A stretch of 6,005 bases of DNA from positions 1 to 6,005 of the forward strand of contig DAOWFV010000168.1 in assembly GCA_030637805.1 (NCBI GenBank). The letters run 5' to 3'. The DNA comes from Acidobacteriota bacterium. GTDB lineage: Bacteria; Acidobacteriota; Thermoanaerobaculia; Thermoanaerobaculales; Sulfomarinibacteraceae. Made by a program: the position numbers and the translations under genes. The notes under the pieces are model-generated. The model was given only the letters and a program-made list of their open reading frames with translations. It was not told the DNA's origin and searched no databases. This document shows, piece after piece, positions 1-6,005 of the stretch. Numbering within the stretch: position 1 is the first letter of the stretch; every line of letters starts with the position of its first letter.

Positions 1-21
1 GCAGAACGAAGCGGGAAGAGC

Positions 22-738
<717 letters not shown>

Positions 739-744
739 CGGAGC

Positions 745-750
745 ATTGTA
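745..750 (-). promoter_or_regulatory. Candidate -10 element of gene 1 (possible leaderless start)
   Basis: On the minus strand TACAAT (5 of 6 matches to TATAAT) ends six bases before the ATG at 738. This would place the transcript start at or very near the A of the start codon, which would fit the missing Shine-Dalgarno. No good -35 is present at 16-18 bp; the upstream DNA is the A/T-rich array at 761-795, which could act as an UP-like element. The call is weak because a six-base match is easily found by chance. Confidence 0.25.
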
Positions 751-760
751 AGGGAGACAT

Positions 761-795
761 TTTTGAGTTTTTAGTTTTTAGTTTTTAGTTTTGAG
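761..795 (+). repeat. Heptamer array TTTTGAG/TTTTTAG, 5 units
   Basis: Units are TTTTGAG, three TTTTTAG, and TTTTGAG. The array lies 22 bases upstream of the start codon of the minus-strand gene at 738. On that strand it reads AACTCAA/AACTAAA, the same subfamily as the arrays at 4641 and 5583. Confidence 0.95.
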
Positions 796-800
796 TTGCT

Positions 801-817
801 GACGGCCTGCGGCCGTC
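801..817. repeat. Short GC hairpin between two heptamer arrays
   Basis: GACGGCC and GGCCGTC form a perfect 7-bp stem around a TGC loop. It lies between the arrays at 761-795 and 836-870, in the position where the larger composite units carry their hairpin core. This small segment may be a minimal member of the same architecture. There is no T-run, so it is not called a terminator. Confidence 0.6.
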
Positions 818-835
818 GCGACCCCCCGCGGGCTA

Positions 836-870
836 AATTCTTAGTTCTTAATTCTCAATTCTCAATTCCC
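836..870 (+). repeat. Heptamer array AATTCTC/AATTCTT, 5 units
   Basis: Units are AATTCTT, AGTTCTT, AATTCTC, AATTCTC and AATTCCC. The array is bracketed by a GC-rich near-identical direct repeat, CGACCCCCCGCGG at 819-831 and CGACCCCCGCGG at 870-881. It is the reverse complement of the subfamily seen at 4686-4720. Confidence 0.9.
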
Positions 871-937
871 GACCCCCGCGGAGATCAGAAGCGCAATGCC
901 GAGACGCGTGCGGGCGCGATGACCGGACGTGAGGCCG
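871..937. other. Spacer between two heptamer arrays
   Basis: This is a GC-rich stretch with no credible gene. Apart from the CGACCCCCGCGG block at its left edge, I see no match to the composite repeat flanks elsewhere in the window. Confidence 0.5.
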
Positions 938-969
938 AATTCGGAGTTCGGAATTCGGAATTCGGAATT
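938..969 (+). repeat. Heptamer array AATTCGG, 4.6 units
   Basis: Units are AATTCGG, AGTTCGG, AATTCGG, AATTCGG and a final AATT. It directly adjoins the right flank of the composite unit (minus-strand reading). Confidence 0.95.
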
Positions 970-1041
970 TCAGGCGCGGAGGACGATCGGGTATCGTGAG
1001 GCCGGTTGGCCGCGCTTGGGCGCGTTGACCGGGCGTGCCGT

Positions 1042-1107
1042 CTCCGACGATTTTGGGGAGTGTCGCGTTGAACCAGGCAAGGCCTTGAGTCCCAAATATC
1101 GTCGGAG
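1042..1107. repeat. Hairpin core of the 938-1305 unit
   Basis: CTCCGACGATTTTGG (1042-1056) is the reverse complement of 1092-1107 except for one extra base, giving a ~15-bp stem with a single bulge. The 35-base loop (1057-1091) holds a second small palindrome, CAAGGCCTTG (1078-1087). The stem sequence is unrelated to the hairpin stems at 4531 and 5787, although the DNA outside the stem is shared. Confidence 0.8.
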
Positions 1108-1194
1108 GGAGCAACCTCGGGGAGCGCGATGGCAGAAGGCCGCGTTGAAATCGGAAGCGCCCTTCTGGACCTCGGGCTCGGGCACGGAGACGGC

Positions 1195-1206
1195 ATGAGA
1201 TCTCAT
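1195..1206. promoter_or_regulatory. 12-bp perfect palindrome upstream of the RND gene, possible operator
   Basis: ATGAGATCTCAT is perfectly self-complementary and sits 110 bases upstream of the RND start, just outside the left flank of the composite unit. RND pumps are often controlled by a nearby TetR- or MarR-type repressor, but no regulator gene is in the window and only one palindrome is seen. It may simply be the edge of the repeat. Confidence 0.2.
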
Positions 1207-1219
1207 ATTTCGAGCTGCA

Positions 1220-1233
1220 AATTGCGAATTCCC
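1220..1233 (+). repeat. Degenerate heptamer pair
   Basis: AATTGCG followed by AATTCCC fits the 7-bp pattern but has only two units, so it may be a decayed array or chance. Confidence 0.35.
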
Positions 1234-1272
1234 CATCCGCCTCAACAGCGTGATCCGATGCGGGAGGCGGAA

Positions 1273-1305
<33 letters not shown>

Positions 1306-1316
1306 GAGGCGCAGTC

Positions 1317-4300
1317 ATGCGGCTGACCGACATTCCCCTCGACCGCCCCGTCGCGACGTTGATGCTGCTGCTCAGCCTGACGGTATTGGGAACGGTGGCT
1401 GTGTTCTTGCTGCCACTGGACTTCATGCCGGTGGTCAAGGAGCCGGAGATTGACATCGAGATTCCCTTCCCGGGCAGCCATCCGCTGGAGAGCCTGCGCG
1501 AGGTCGTGGAACCTATCGAGGACGAACTGGCGACCATCCCGGACGTCAAGAGCATCAACGGCCACTCGGAATCCGGGATGGCCCGGCTCGAGGTGCGTTT
1601 CGACTGGAACGTGGACATCGACATCAAGAAGATGGAGGTGAGAGAGGCGGTCGAGCGCGCCCGTCCCAATCTCCCCGACACCATCGGCCACATATCGATC
1701 CAGGGCGACACCGACGGCGGCAGCGCCCAGGTGCTGGCGGGACGCATCTCCGCCGAGCGCGACCTCTCCGAGTCGTGGGACCTCCTCGACCGCCGCATCG
1801 GCAGGCCGCTGGAGCGGATCAAGGGCGTGGCGCGGGTGGATCTCTACGGCGTCGAGCCGCAACAGGTGCGCATCGACCTCGACCTGGACGCTCTGCGGCG
1901 TCACGGTGTCGCCGCCGGGGAGGTCCTGAGCACGGTCAATGCCGCGAACCAGGATGTGGACGCAGGGGTCATCCGCGGCGACGTCGTGCGCTACGAGGTG
2001 CGCACGCTGACCCGCTTCCGCTCGGCCGAGGAGATCGCCGCCCTGCGCGTCGGCCATGACGGCCTGCGCATCGCCGACGTCGCGGTGGTCGAGCTGCGCG
2101 AGCCGCGCCTCGACTACGGCCGTCACCTCGACCAATCGTTCGCGGTCGGCATCGACGTCTACAAGGAGCCCACCGCCAACACCGTGGAGGTCGTCGACAG
2201 GGCGCTCGAGCGCATCGAGGAAATCAAGCGAGACCCGCAGCTCGAGGGCATCAACCTGCTGATCTGGGAGAACCAGGGCGAGGCGATCCGCAACTCGCTT
2301 GGCGGGCTGCGCAACGCGGGCTTCTACGGCGGCATCATGGCGATCGCCGTGCTGCACTTCTTTCTCCGCAGGTGGCGCACCACCCTCATCGTCGCCACCG
2401 CCATCCCCTTTTCGCTGCTCGTCACCTGCGGCGCGATGTTTGCCCTCGGCTCGCAGTTCAACGTGCTCACGCTGCTCGGTTTGATGCTCGGGGTCGGCAT
2501 GCTGGTGGACAACGCGGTGGTGGTAATCGAGAACATCCACCGCTACGAAGGTCTCGGCATGGCCCCGCCCGAGGCGGCGCGCCTGGGCGCCCGTCAGGTG
2601 GCGTTGGCAGTGGTGGCCTCCACGGCCACCACGGTCTTCGTGTGGTCGTGGCTCTTCGTCTCGGAGCGCAACACCATGGTCATCATGATGGGTGCGGTGG
2701 CGCTCACCATCTGCCTCGCGGTGGCCTGCTCGCTGCTCATCTCGCTGACCTTCATCCCGCTCGCGGCAGCGCGCTTCGCCCCCGCCGAGGAGGTTCGCCC
2801 CGGAGTGGTTATCAGGCGGCTGGTGCCGGCCTACCGCCGGGTGCTCGACTGGACCCTCGACCATCGGCTGGTGACACTCACATGTCTCTTCCTGATCGCA
2901 GCTTCCGCGGCTTGGCCCTTGATGAAGATCGAGAAGTCGGGTGACATGCCGATGCAGAGCCGTGAGGTGCCGATCTTCTACCGCATCTACGACGACGTTT
3001 CCAAGGAGGTCATGGAAGGCTACGTCGACATTGTCGAGGACTGGGTCTTCAGCCGCAAGGCCGAGCTCGAATTCGACAGCGTCTACTCCTGGTACACCGA
3101 GCGCGGCTTCGGCATGACCCGGGTCTACCTGCCCGAACACGAAGCCAGCCCCGAGTCCGTCGCCCGCCTGCGCTCGAAGCTGCGCGAGGGATTGCCGGAG
3201 ATCCCGGGTGTCAAGCTCGAAGTAGGGGACCGCGACATGTGGCGCCACCGCGGCGGACAGGACCGGCGCATGGTTTCGGTGGCCCTGCACGGGGAGGACC
3301 CGGAGTACCTCGAGGATCTCGCCATCCAGGTCGAGGACCGCATGCGGGGAATGGAGCACCTCGACGACATCTGGGGCCCCACCGTGCACGGCACCAAGGA
3401 GCTGCGCCTGCTCATCGACCCGGAGGCGGCCCACAGCCTCAACGTCAGTCCGCGGAGCATCGCCGACGCGGTGGGCTTCGCCTTCCGCGGCCGCCGCCTG
3501 CGCCGCTTCCAGGGTCCGGACGGTGAGGTCGAGATGGTGCTCGGGCTACCCGAGGAGGCGCAGCCCGGCATCGACGCCCTCGCCGATCTGCCGATCCCCA
3601 GCCGTGACGGCAGCCTCGTACCCCTGAGCTCGGTGGCCGAGGTCACGATCGCCCGCACCCCCGAACGCATCCGGCGAGAGGACCGACAGACCACCCAGAG
3701 GGTGACCGCACAGTTCGAAAAAGATGCGGTCACAACCGAGGAGGCGCAGGCCCTGGTGCGCGAGAGGATGGAGGGGTTCACCGTACCGGAGGGCTACTCC
3801 TGGGACTTCGGCCAGTGGGGCCGCGAACGGGATGACGCGCTCGGCACCATGACCCGGGGAGTGGTGCTCTCCCTGGTCGCGGTGATCCTGCTGATGGCGG
3901 CCCTCTTCGAATCCTTCACCCAGCCCTTCGCCATCCTGATCACCCTTCTTCTCGCGTTCTTCGGCGCCTTCTGGAGCCTGTGGCTCTTCGGCTTCGATCT
4001 CAACCCGATCGCCTTCATGGGAATCATCATCCTCATCGGAATCGTAGTCAACAACGGCATCGTCATGGTCGACCACGTCAACTCACTCCGGGTCTCCGGT
4101 GTGGAGCGGCGACAGGCGCTGATCGAGGGCTGCGGCGACCGCCTGCGTCCGGTGATGATGACCGCGATCACCACCATCTTCGGTTTGCTGCCTCTGGCCG
4201 TCGCCCGTGCCACGGTGGCCGGCGCCTACATCGACTCGATCGCGGTGGTGGTGATCGGCGGGCTCGCTACCTCGACCATCTTCACCCTCCTCGCCCTGCC

Positions 4301-4424
4301 GGTGTGGTACACAACCCTCGAGGATGTCGGCGCCGCGGTCCTGCGCGCTCTGCCCAGACGCCTGAGCGGAGGCGGCATCAAGCTGCCGGAGGGCAGCGTG
4401 CTGGCGGACGCCGAGCGCGGCTGA
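1317..4424 (+). CDS. RND-superfamily efflux transporter permease (AcrB/ACR_tran type)
   Basis: This is an inner-membrane pump subunit that would use the proton gradient to export substrates through a tripartite complex. At 1035 residues it has the usual family length. The layout is canonical: TM1 at about 12-32, a first periplasmic porter region (about 34-335), TM2-6 (about 336-480), TM7 (about 516-533), a second porter region (about 540-840) and TM8-12 (about 845-998). TM4 carries GVGMLVDNAVVVIENI, in which D398 matches AcrB Asp407 but the second Asp is N399. TM10 carries GIVVNNGIVMVD, with N912 at the position of AcrB Lys940. The proton relay is thus a reduced variant, as in some other RND branches, and substrate cannot be assigned. 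The ATG at 1317 is chosen because MRLTDIPLDRPVATLML is a typical family N-terminus and GAGG lies seven bases upstream. No adaptor or outer-membrane gene is adjacent; the SLH gene downstream is convergent. Confidence 0.95.
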   Translation: MRLTDIPLDRPVATLMLLLSLTVLGTVAVFLLPLDFMPVVKEPEIDIEIPFPGSHPLESLREVVEPIEDELATIPDVKSINGHSESGMARLEVRFDWNVDIDIKKMEVREAVERARPNLPDTIGHISIQGDTDGGSAQVLAGRISAERDLSESWDLLDRRIGRPLERIKGVARVDLYGVEPQQVRIDLDLDALRRHGVAAGEVLSTVNAANQDVDAGVIRGDVVRYEVRTLTRFRSAEEIAALRVGHDGLRIADVAVVELREPRLDYGRHLDQSFAVGIDVYKEPTANTVEVVDRALERIEEIKRDPQLEGINLLIWENQGEAIRNSLGGLRNAGFYGGIMAIAVLHFFLRRWRTTLIVATAIPFSLLVTCGAMFALGSQFNVLTLLGLMLGVGMLVDNAVVVIENIHRYEGLGMAPPEAARLGARQVALAVVASTATTVFVWSWLFVSERNTMVIMMGAVALTICLAVACSLLISLTFIPLAAARFAPAEEVRPGVVIRRLVPAYRRVLDWTLDHRLVTLTCLFLIAASAAWPLMKIEKSGDMPMQSREVPIFYRIYDDVSKEVMEGYVDIVEDWVFSRKAELEFDSVYSWYTERGFGMTRVYLPEHEASPESVARLRSKLREGLPEIPGVKLEVGDRDMWRHRGGQDRRMVSVALHGEDPEYLEDLAIQVEDRMRGMEHLDDIWGPTVHGTKELRLLIDPEAAHSLNVSPRSIADAVGFAFRGRRLRRFQGPDGEVEMVLGLPEEAQPGIDALADLPIPSRDGSLVPLSSVAEVTIARTPERIRREDRQTTQRVTAQFEKDAVTTEEAQALVRERMEGFTVPEGYSWDFGQWGRERDDALGTMTRGVVLSLVAVILLMAALFESFTQPFAILITLLLAFFGAFWSLWLFGFDLNPIAFMGIIILIGIVVNNGIVMVDHVNSLRVSGVERRQALIEGCGDRLRPVMMTAITTIFGLLPLAVARATVAGAYIDSIAVVVIGGLATSTIFTLLALPVWYTTLEDVGAAVLRALPRRLSGGGIKLPEGSVLADAERG

Positions 4425-4515
4425 GGGGTCCCGGCGCGTCTCCGTGCCCGTGCCCGATGTTCAGCAGGGCGCTTCCGACTTCACTGCGACCTTCCTATCG
4501 GCACTCTGCCCGAGA

Positions 4516-4573
4516 GGATGCCAGGCACGCCGCCATGACGTTGAGGACAACGTCATGGCGGGATGCCAGGCAC
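4516..4573. repeat. Hairpin core with flanking 13-bp direct repeats
   Basis: GGATGCCAGGCAC at 4516-4528 is repeated exactly at 4561-4573. Between them is a perfect inverted repeat, CGCCATGACGTTG (4531-4543) and CAACGTCATGGCG (4548-4560), around a four-base AGGA loop. The period from one direct repeat to the next is 45 bases. Related unit 29-248 has only GGATGCCA at this place, so the segment looks inserted with a target duplication, or precisely lost there. No T-run follows the stem, so intrinsic termination of the RND transcript is not claimed. Confidence 0.9.
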
Positions 4574-4640
4574 CTCCGAAGAGGCGCGCCCAGGCGCGGG
4601 CAAGACGCTCCAATCCAGCCGGCCGCCTCCCCGCGCCGGT

Positions 4641-4672
4641 AACTCAAAACTCAAAACTAAGAACTCAAAACT
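4641..4672 (+). repeat. Heptamer array AACTCAA, 4.6 units
   Basis: Units are AACTCAA, AACTCAA, AACTAAG, AACTCAA and AACT. It is the right end of the 4437 unit, in the same relative place as the AATTCCG-type arrays of the units at 29 and 938. The array subfamily can therefore differ while the flank is conserved. Confidence 0.95.
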
Positions 4673-4685
4673 GACCAGCGCCGAT

Positions 4686-4720
4686 AATTCAAAATTGAGA
4701 ATTGAGAATTGAGAATTCTC
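4686..4720 (+). repeat. Heptamer array AATTGAG, 5 units
   Basis: Units are AATTCAA, three AATTGAG, and AATTCTC. The last two units create the palindrome GAGAATTCTC (4711-4720). The array ends six bases beyond the stop codon of the minus-strand SLH gene and is separated from the preceding array by 13 bases. Confidence 0.95.
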
Positions 4721-4726
4721 CCTCGC

Positions 4727-5482
4727 TTACGGCGCCCAGTGCAGCCCCAGCGCCCTCGCTAAGAAGGTCGCCATCTGGGCGCGGGTGACTACGGCAGTCG
4801 GCCGGAAGGTGCCGTCCGGGTAGCCGGTGGTGATGCCGGAGGCGGCGAGGGCCTCGATCTCCTGGAACGCCCAGTAGCCCGGGGCAACGTCCGGGAAGGT
4901 CGGGTCGACCGGCGCAGGGCTGATCTGGCGGTTCCAGTACACCAGGACTCCGCGGAGCTTGACGCTGTAGGTCGGAGGCAACGTTACCCAGAGGTAGTAC
5001 GAATTGTGGACGAATTGTAGCCCGTTAAAGAACCGATAAAAGACCGTATGATCGGGGGAGATGTTCACCCAAGTCGACGCGACCCCTGGGGTTCCGGTCC
5101 CCACCCAGCTCTGGATCTCCACGCTCCCCTTGTTCGGGCCCCACTGCCATCCACGGCGGAGCCGGACCGAAAAATCTGGCCCGCCGCTCTTCTCATAGAC
5201 GACCCGATAGCCCTGGATCTGCGCCCCGGTCGGCAGTCGCACCGCGGCGAAAACATCCTCGTAGGCGGCCGGGCTGCACCAGAAACCGTCGCCTTGGTCC
5301 TGGTACTTGCAGTTCCCCGACGTGTCCGAGCAGACGAACTCCTCGGCCGACACGTAGTGGATATTGGTTCCCGATCCCCAGAAGTCCGGGTCGTTCTCCT
5401 GTGCGGCTGCGGAACCCGCCAACCCAAGAACGAAAATCCCGAGAACCACGATGCGGAGCCGGCCATTACGACAGTTGATCAT
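4727..5482 (-). CDS. Exported protein with one C-terminal SLH repeat
   Basis: The 251-residue product has a signal peptide: positive N-region MINCRNGRLR, hydrophobic core IVVLGIFVLGLAG, and likely cleavage after SAAA near residue 27. Residues ~30-190 form an unrecognised, aromatic- and beta-rich domain with three Cys (51, 58, 69) that could form disulfides. Residues ~196-246 form a single SLH module, with FPDVAPGYWAFQEIEALAA, the hallmark GYPDGTFRP and TRAQMATFLARAL. SLH modules usually bind cell-wall polymers or outer-membrane components, often as triplets, so one copy may anchor only weakly or as an oligomer (inference). The ATG at 5482 is chosen over an upstream in-frame start at 5632 because it follows AGGAGG with five bases between and begins the signal peptide. 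The longer form would read through a heptamer array (LKTQNSKL) and lie upstream of the promoter. The gene is convergent with the RND gene and monocistronic as far as visible. Confidence 0.85.
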   Translation of the reverse strand: MINCRNGRLRIVVLGIFVLGLAGSAAAQENDPDFWGSGTNIHYVSAEEFVCSDTSGNCKYQDQGDGFWCSPAAYEDVFAAVRLPTGAQIQGYRVVYEKSGGPDFSVRLRRGWQWGPNKGSVEIQSWVGTGTPGVASTWVNISPDHTVFYRFFNGLQFVHNSYYLWVTLPPTYSVKLRGVLVYWNRQISPAPVDPTFPDVAPGYWAFQEIEALAASGITTGYPDGTFRPTAVVTRAQMATFLARALGLHWAP

Positions 5483-5487
5483 GAGAT

Positions 5488-5493
5488 CCTCCT
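5488..5493 (-). promoter_or_regulatory. Shine-Dalgarno of the SLH gene
   Basis: AGGAGG on the minus strand, within AAAGGAGGA, lies five bases before the ATG at 5482. It fixes the start of the SLH protein. Confidence 0.85.
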
Positions 5494-5518
5494 TTTCGAG
5501 AGCTGATGTCTTTTGGTC

Positions 5519-5547
5519 AATATAGGCCGCTGTGGGATTTTTGTCAT
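5519..5547 (-). promoter_or_regulatory. Sigma-70-type promoter of the SLH gene
   Basis: On the minus strand ATGACA (5542-5547, 5 of 6 to TTGACA) and TATATT (5519-5524, 5 of 6 to TATAAT) are separated by exactly 17 bases. Transcription would start near 5512, giving a leader of about 30 bases with the Shine-Dalgarno inside it. The heptamer array at 5583-5607 begins 35 bases upstream of the -35. In GC-rich sequence such a pair is unlikely by chance, but it is a motif call only. Confidence 0.55.
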
Positions 5548-5582
5548 CTCGGATCAAGAGTGTGGGAACTGGAACCGAAAAT

Positions 5583-5607
5583 AGTTTTGAGTTTTGAGTT
5601 TTGAGTT
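5583..5607 (+). repeat. Heptamer array AGTTTTG, 3.6 units
   Basis: Three AGTTTTG units are followed by AGTT. It is the reverse complement of the AACTCAA subfamily at 4641 and begins the repeat block that fills the right end of the window. Confidence 0.95.
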
Positions 5608-5690
5608 GCCTGCGCGCGGCCCGTTTGAACAACTTGAAAATACTGCCCGCGCTGGGGCGCGCTCGTTCGGAGGTAAGAACTTCCTCATGC
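5608..5690 (-). repeat. Inverted half unit: right flank of the composite repeat
   Basis: Read on the plus strand, CCCGCGCTGGGGCGCGCTCGT followed by TCGGAGGT matches GGCCGCGCTTGGGCGCTCC then TTCGGAGGT of the unit at 29-248, including its adjacency to a heptamer array (5583-5607). This is a minus-oriented right flank that stops where a plus-oriented left flank begins (about 5695), so two units are joined head to head. The alignment is imperfect and made by eye. Confidence 0.5.
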
Positions 5691-5786
5691 GTGCACGTCC
5701 GTGCTCCTGCCCCTGCCCGTGCCCGGTGTCCTGAAGATCGCCTCCGATTTCAGCGAGGCCTTTCTATCGTCGCGCTTCCCGTGGAT

Positions 5787-5856
5787 TGCCAAGTACGTAA
5801 TTGTGGAGAACGAGCTGCTCGAGCCTTGCGATCTCCTCACAATTACGTACATGGCA
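5787..5856. repeat. Hairpin core with 19-bp stem
   Basis: TGCCAAGTACGTAATTGTG (5787-5805) is the reverse complement of 5838-5856 with one mismatch in 19. The 32-base loop includes a small CGAG-CTG-CTCG hairpin (5811-5821). The outer bases TGCCARGYAC are shared with the core at 4516, but the inner stem is different. Confidence 0.85.
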
Positions 5857-5873
5857 CGTCCCGTTCAGCGCGC

Positions 5874-5894
5874 GGTTCGAGGTTCCGGGTTCGC
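5874..5894 (+). repeat. GC-rich degenerate heptamer array
   Basis: GGTTCGA, GGTTCCG and GGTTCGC keep the 7-bp period and the TTC core of the other arrays but replace AA with GG. It may be a fourth, GC-rich subfamily. Confidence 0.55.
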
Positions 5895-5910
5895 GGTGCT
5901 GGTAGGCGAC

Positions 5911-6005
5911 GCGACCTTTCTATCGGCACTCTGCCCGAGAGGATGCCAGGCACGCCGCCATGACGTTGAGGACAACGTCATGGCGGGATGCCAGGCACCT
6001 CCGAA
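5911..6005 (+). repeat. Second copy of the 4486-4580 repeat, truncated by the window edge
   Basis: This 95-base segment matches 4486-4580 except for one C/T change near its start. It contains the same direct repeats (5941-5953 and 5986-5998) and the same 13-bp hairpin (5956-5968 with 5973-5985). It begins inside the left flank and probably continues past the window. Confidence 0.95.

Larger units (their letters stand above)
4437..4672 (+). repeat. Composite intergenic repeat unit with a 13-bp-stem hairpin core
   Basis: The unit begins about 12 bases after the RND stop. Its left flank contains GTGCCCGTGCCCGA, GGGCGCTTCCGACTTCA and CCTTCCTATCGGCACTCT. The core (4516-4573) follows, then a right flank CCTCCGAAGAGGCGCGCCCA through CCCCGCGCCGGTAA, and finally a heptamer array (4641-4672). 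There is no array at the left end, unlike the units at 29 and 938. Positions 4486-4580 recur at 5911-6005 with one substitution in 95 bases. Confidence 0.75.
5695..5910 (+). repeat. Composite intergenic repeat unit with a 19-bp-stem hairpin core
   Basis: The left flank (5695-5786) contains CTGCCCGTGCCCGGTGTCC, CGCCTCCGATTTCAG and GGCCTTTCTATCG, matching the left flanks at 4437 and (minus strand) 1194-1108. The core is at 5787-5856. The following ATGGCACGTCCCGTTCAGCG resembles the GGCACGCCCGGTCAACGCG of the 938 unit. The right flank then degenerates into a GC-rich heptamer run (5874-5894) before the next unit starts at 5911. Confidence 0.65.

Noticed and set aside
3546..4076. 176-codon minus-strand frame in the RND 3' half
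   Set aside because: It is an antisense shadow with an acidic low-complexity translation and no supporting signals.
4531..4560. Intrinsic terminator of the RND gene
   Set aside because: The stem is strong but no T-run follows on either strand, and the same element appears at 5956 with no gene end nearby.
4444..4674. Short plus-strand frames after the RND gene
   Set aside because: They translate the composite repeat and the AACTCAA array (NSKLRTQN) and have no start signals.
5483..5632. Longer start for the SLH protein at 5632
   Set aside because: The extra 50 residues come from a heptamer array and promoter region. The ATG at 5482 has a strong Shine-Dalgarno and directly begins a signal peptide.
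5601..5963. 120-codon plus-strand frame at the right end
   Set aside because: It lies wholly within composite repeats, and its peptide LPERMPGTPP is the translated repeat also seen in other copies.

Overview
The window comes from a GC-rich, Gram-negative-type bacterium. It encodes an inner-membrane RND pump and an exported protein with a surface-layer homology (SLH) repeat. High GC, the lone SLH module and abundant 7-bp intergenic repeats would suit an uncultured Acidobacteriota- or Myxococcota-like lineage. That placement is an inference; no marker gene is present.

There are three convincing genes. (1) Positions 22-738 (minus) encode a small protein with one membrane helix and no recognised family. 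Its last ~74 residues are translated from intergenic repeat DNA. (2) Positions 1317-4424 (plus) encode a full-length RND efflux permease of the AcrB/ACR_tran superfamily. No membrane-fusion or outer-membrane partner lies within the window. (3) Positions 4727-5482 (minus) encode an exported protein with a signal peptide, an unrecognised central domain and one C-terminal SLH repeat, preceded by a good Shine-Dalgarno and a plausible sigma-70-type promoter. Genes 1 and 2 are divergent and genes 2 and 3 convergent, so no operon is visible and no shared pathway is implied.

The notable content is the DNA between and inside the ends of these genes. Nine clear tandem arrays of a 7-bp unit, plus one or two degenerate ones, occur in 6 kb. 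They look like variants of one pattern (AAYTCNN or its complement) in three main subfamilies: AATTCCG, AATTCTC and AACTCAA. Several arrays bound a larger composite repeat made of a left flank (GTGCCCG...GGCGCTTCCGA...), a hairpin core and a right flank (GCGCCCA-GCGCGG...CCGCGCC). I find five full or partial copies plus one inverted half copy. The flanks are shared, but the hairpin core differs from copy to copy. One copy has no hairpin and reads like an empty site relative to the copies at 4437 and 5911, where a ~45-bp hairpin segment is bracketed by a 13-bp direct repeat.

Layout: 22-738 gene 1, with composite unit 29-248 inside its 3' end; 739-1316 repeats only (arrays at 761, 836, 938 and 1273, composite unit 938-1305); 1317-4424 RND permease; 4425-4726 composite unit and two arrays; 4727-5482 SLH protein; 5483-5582 its promoter and leader; 5583-6005 an inverted half unit, a full unit with a different hairpin, and a second near-identical copy of the 4486-4580 repeat running off the window edge.
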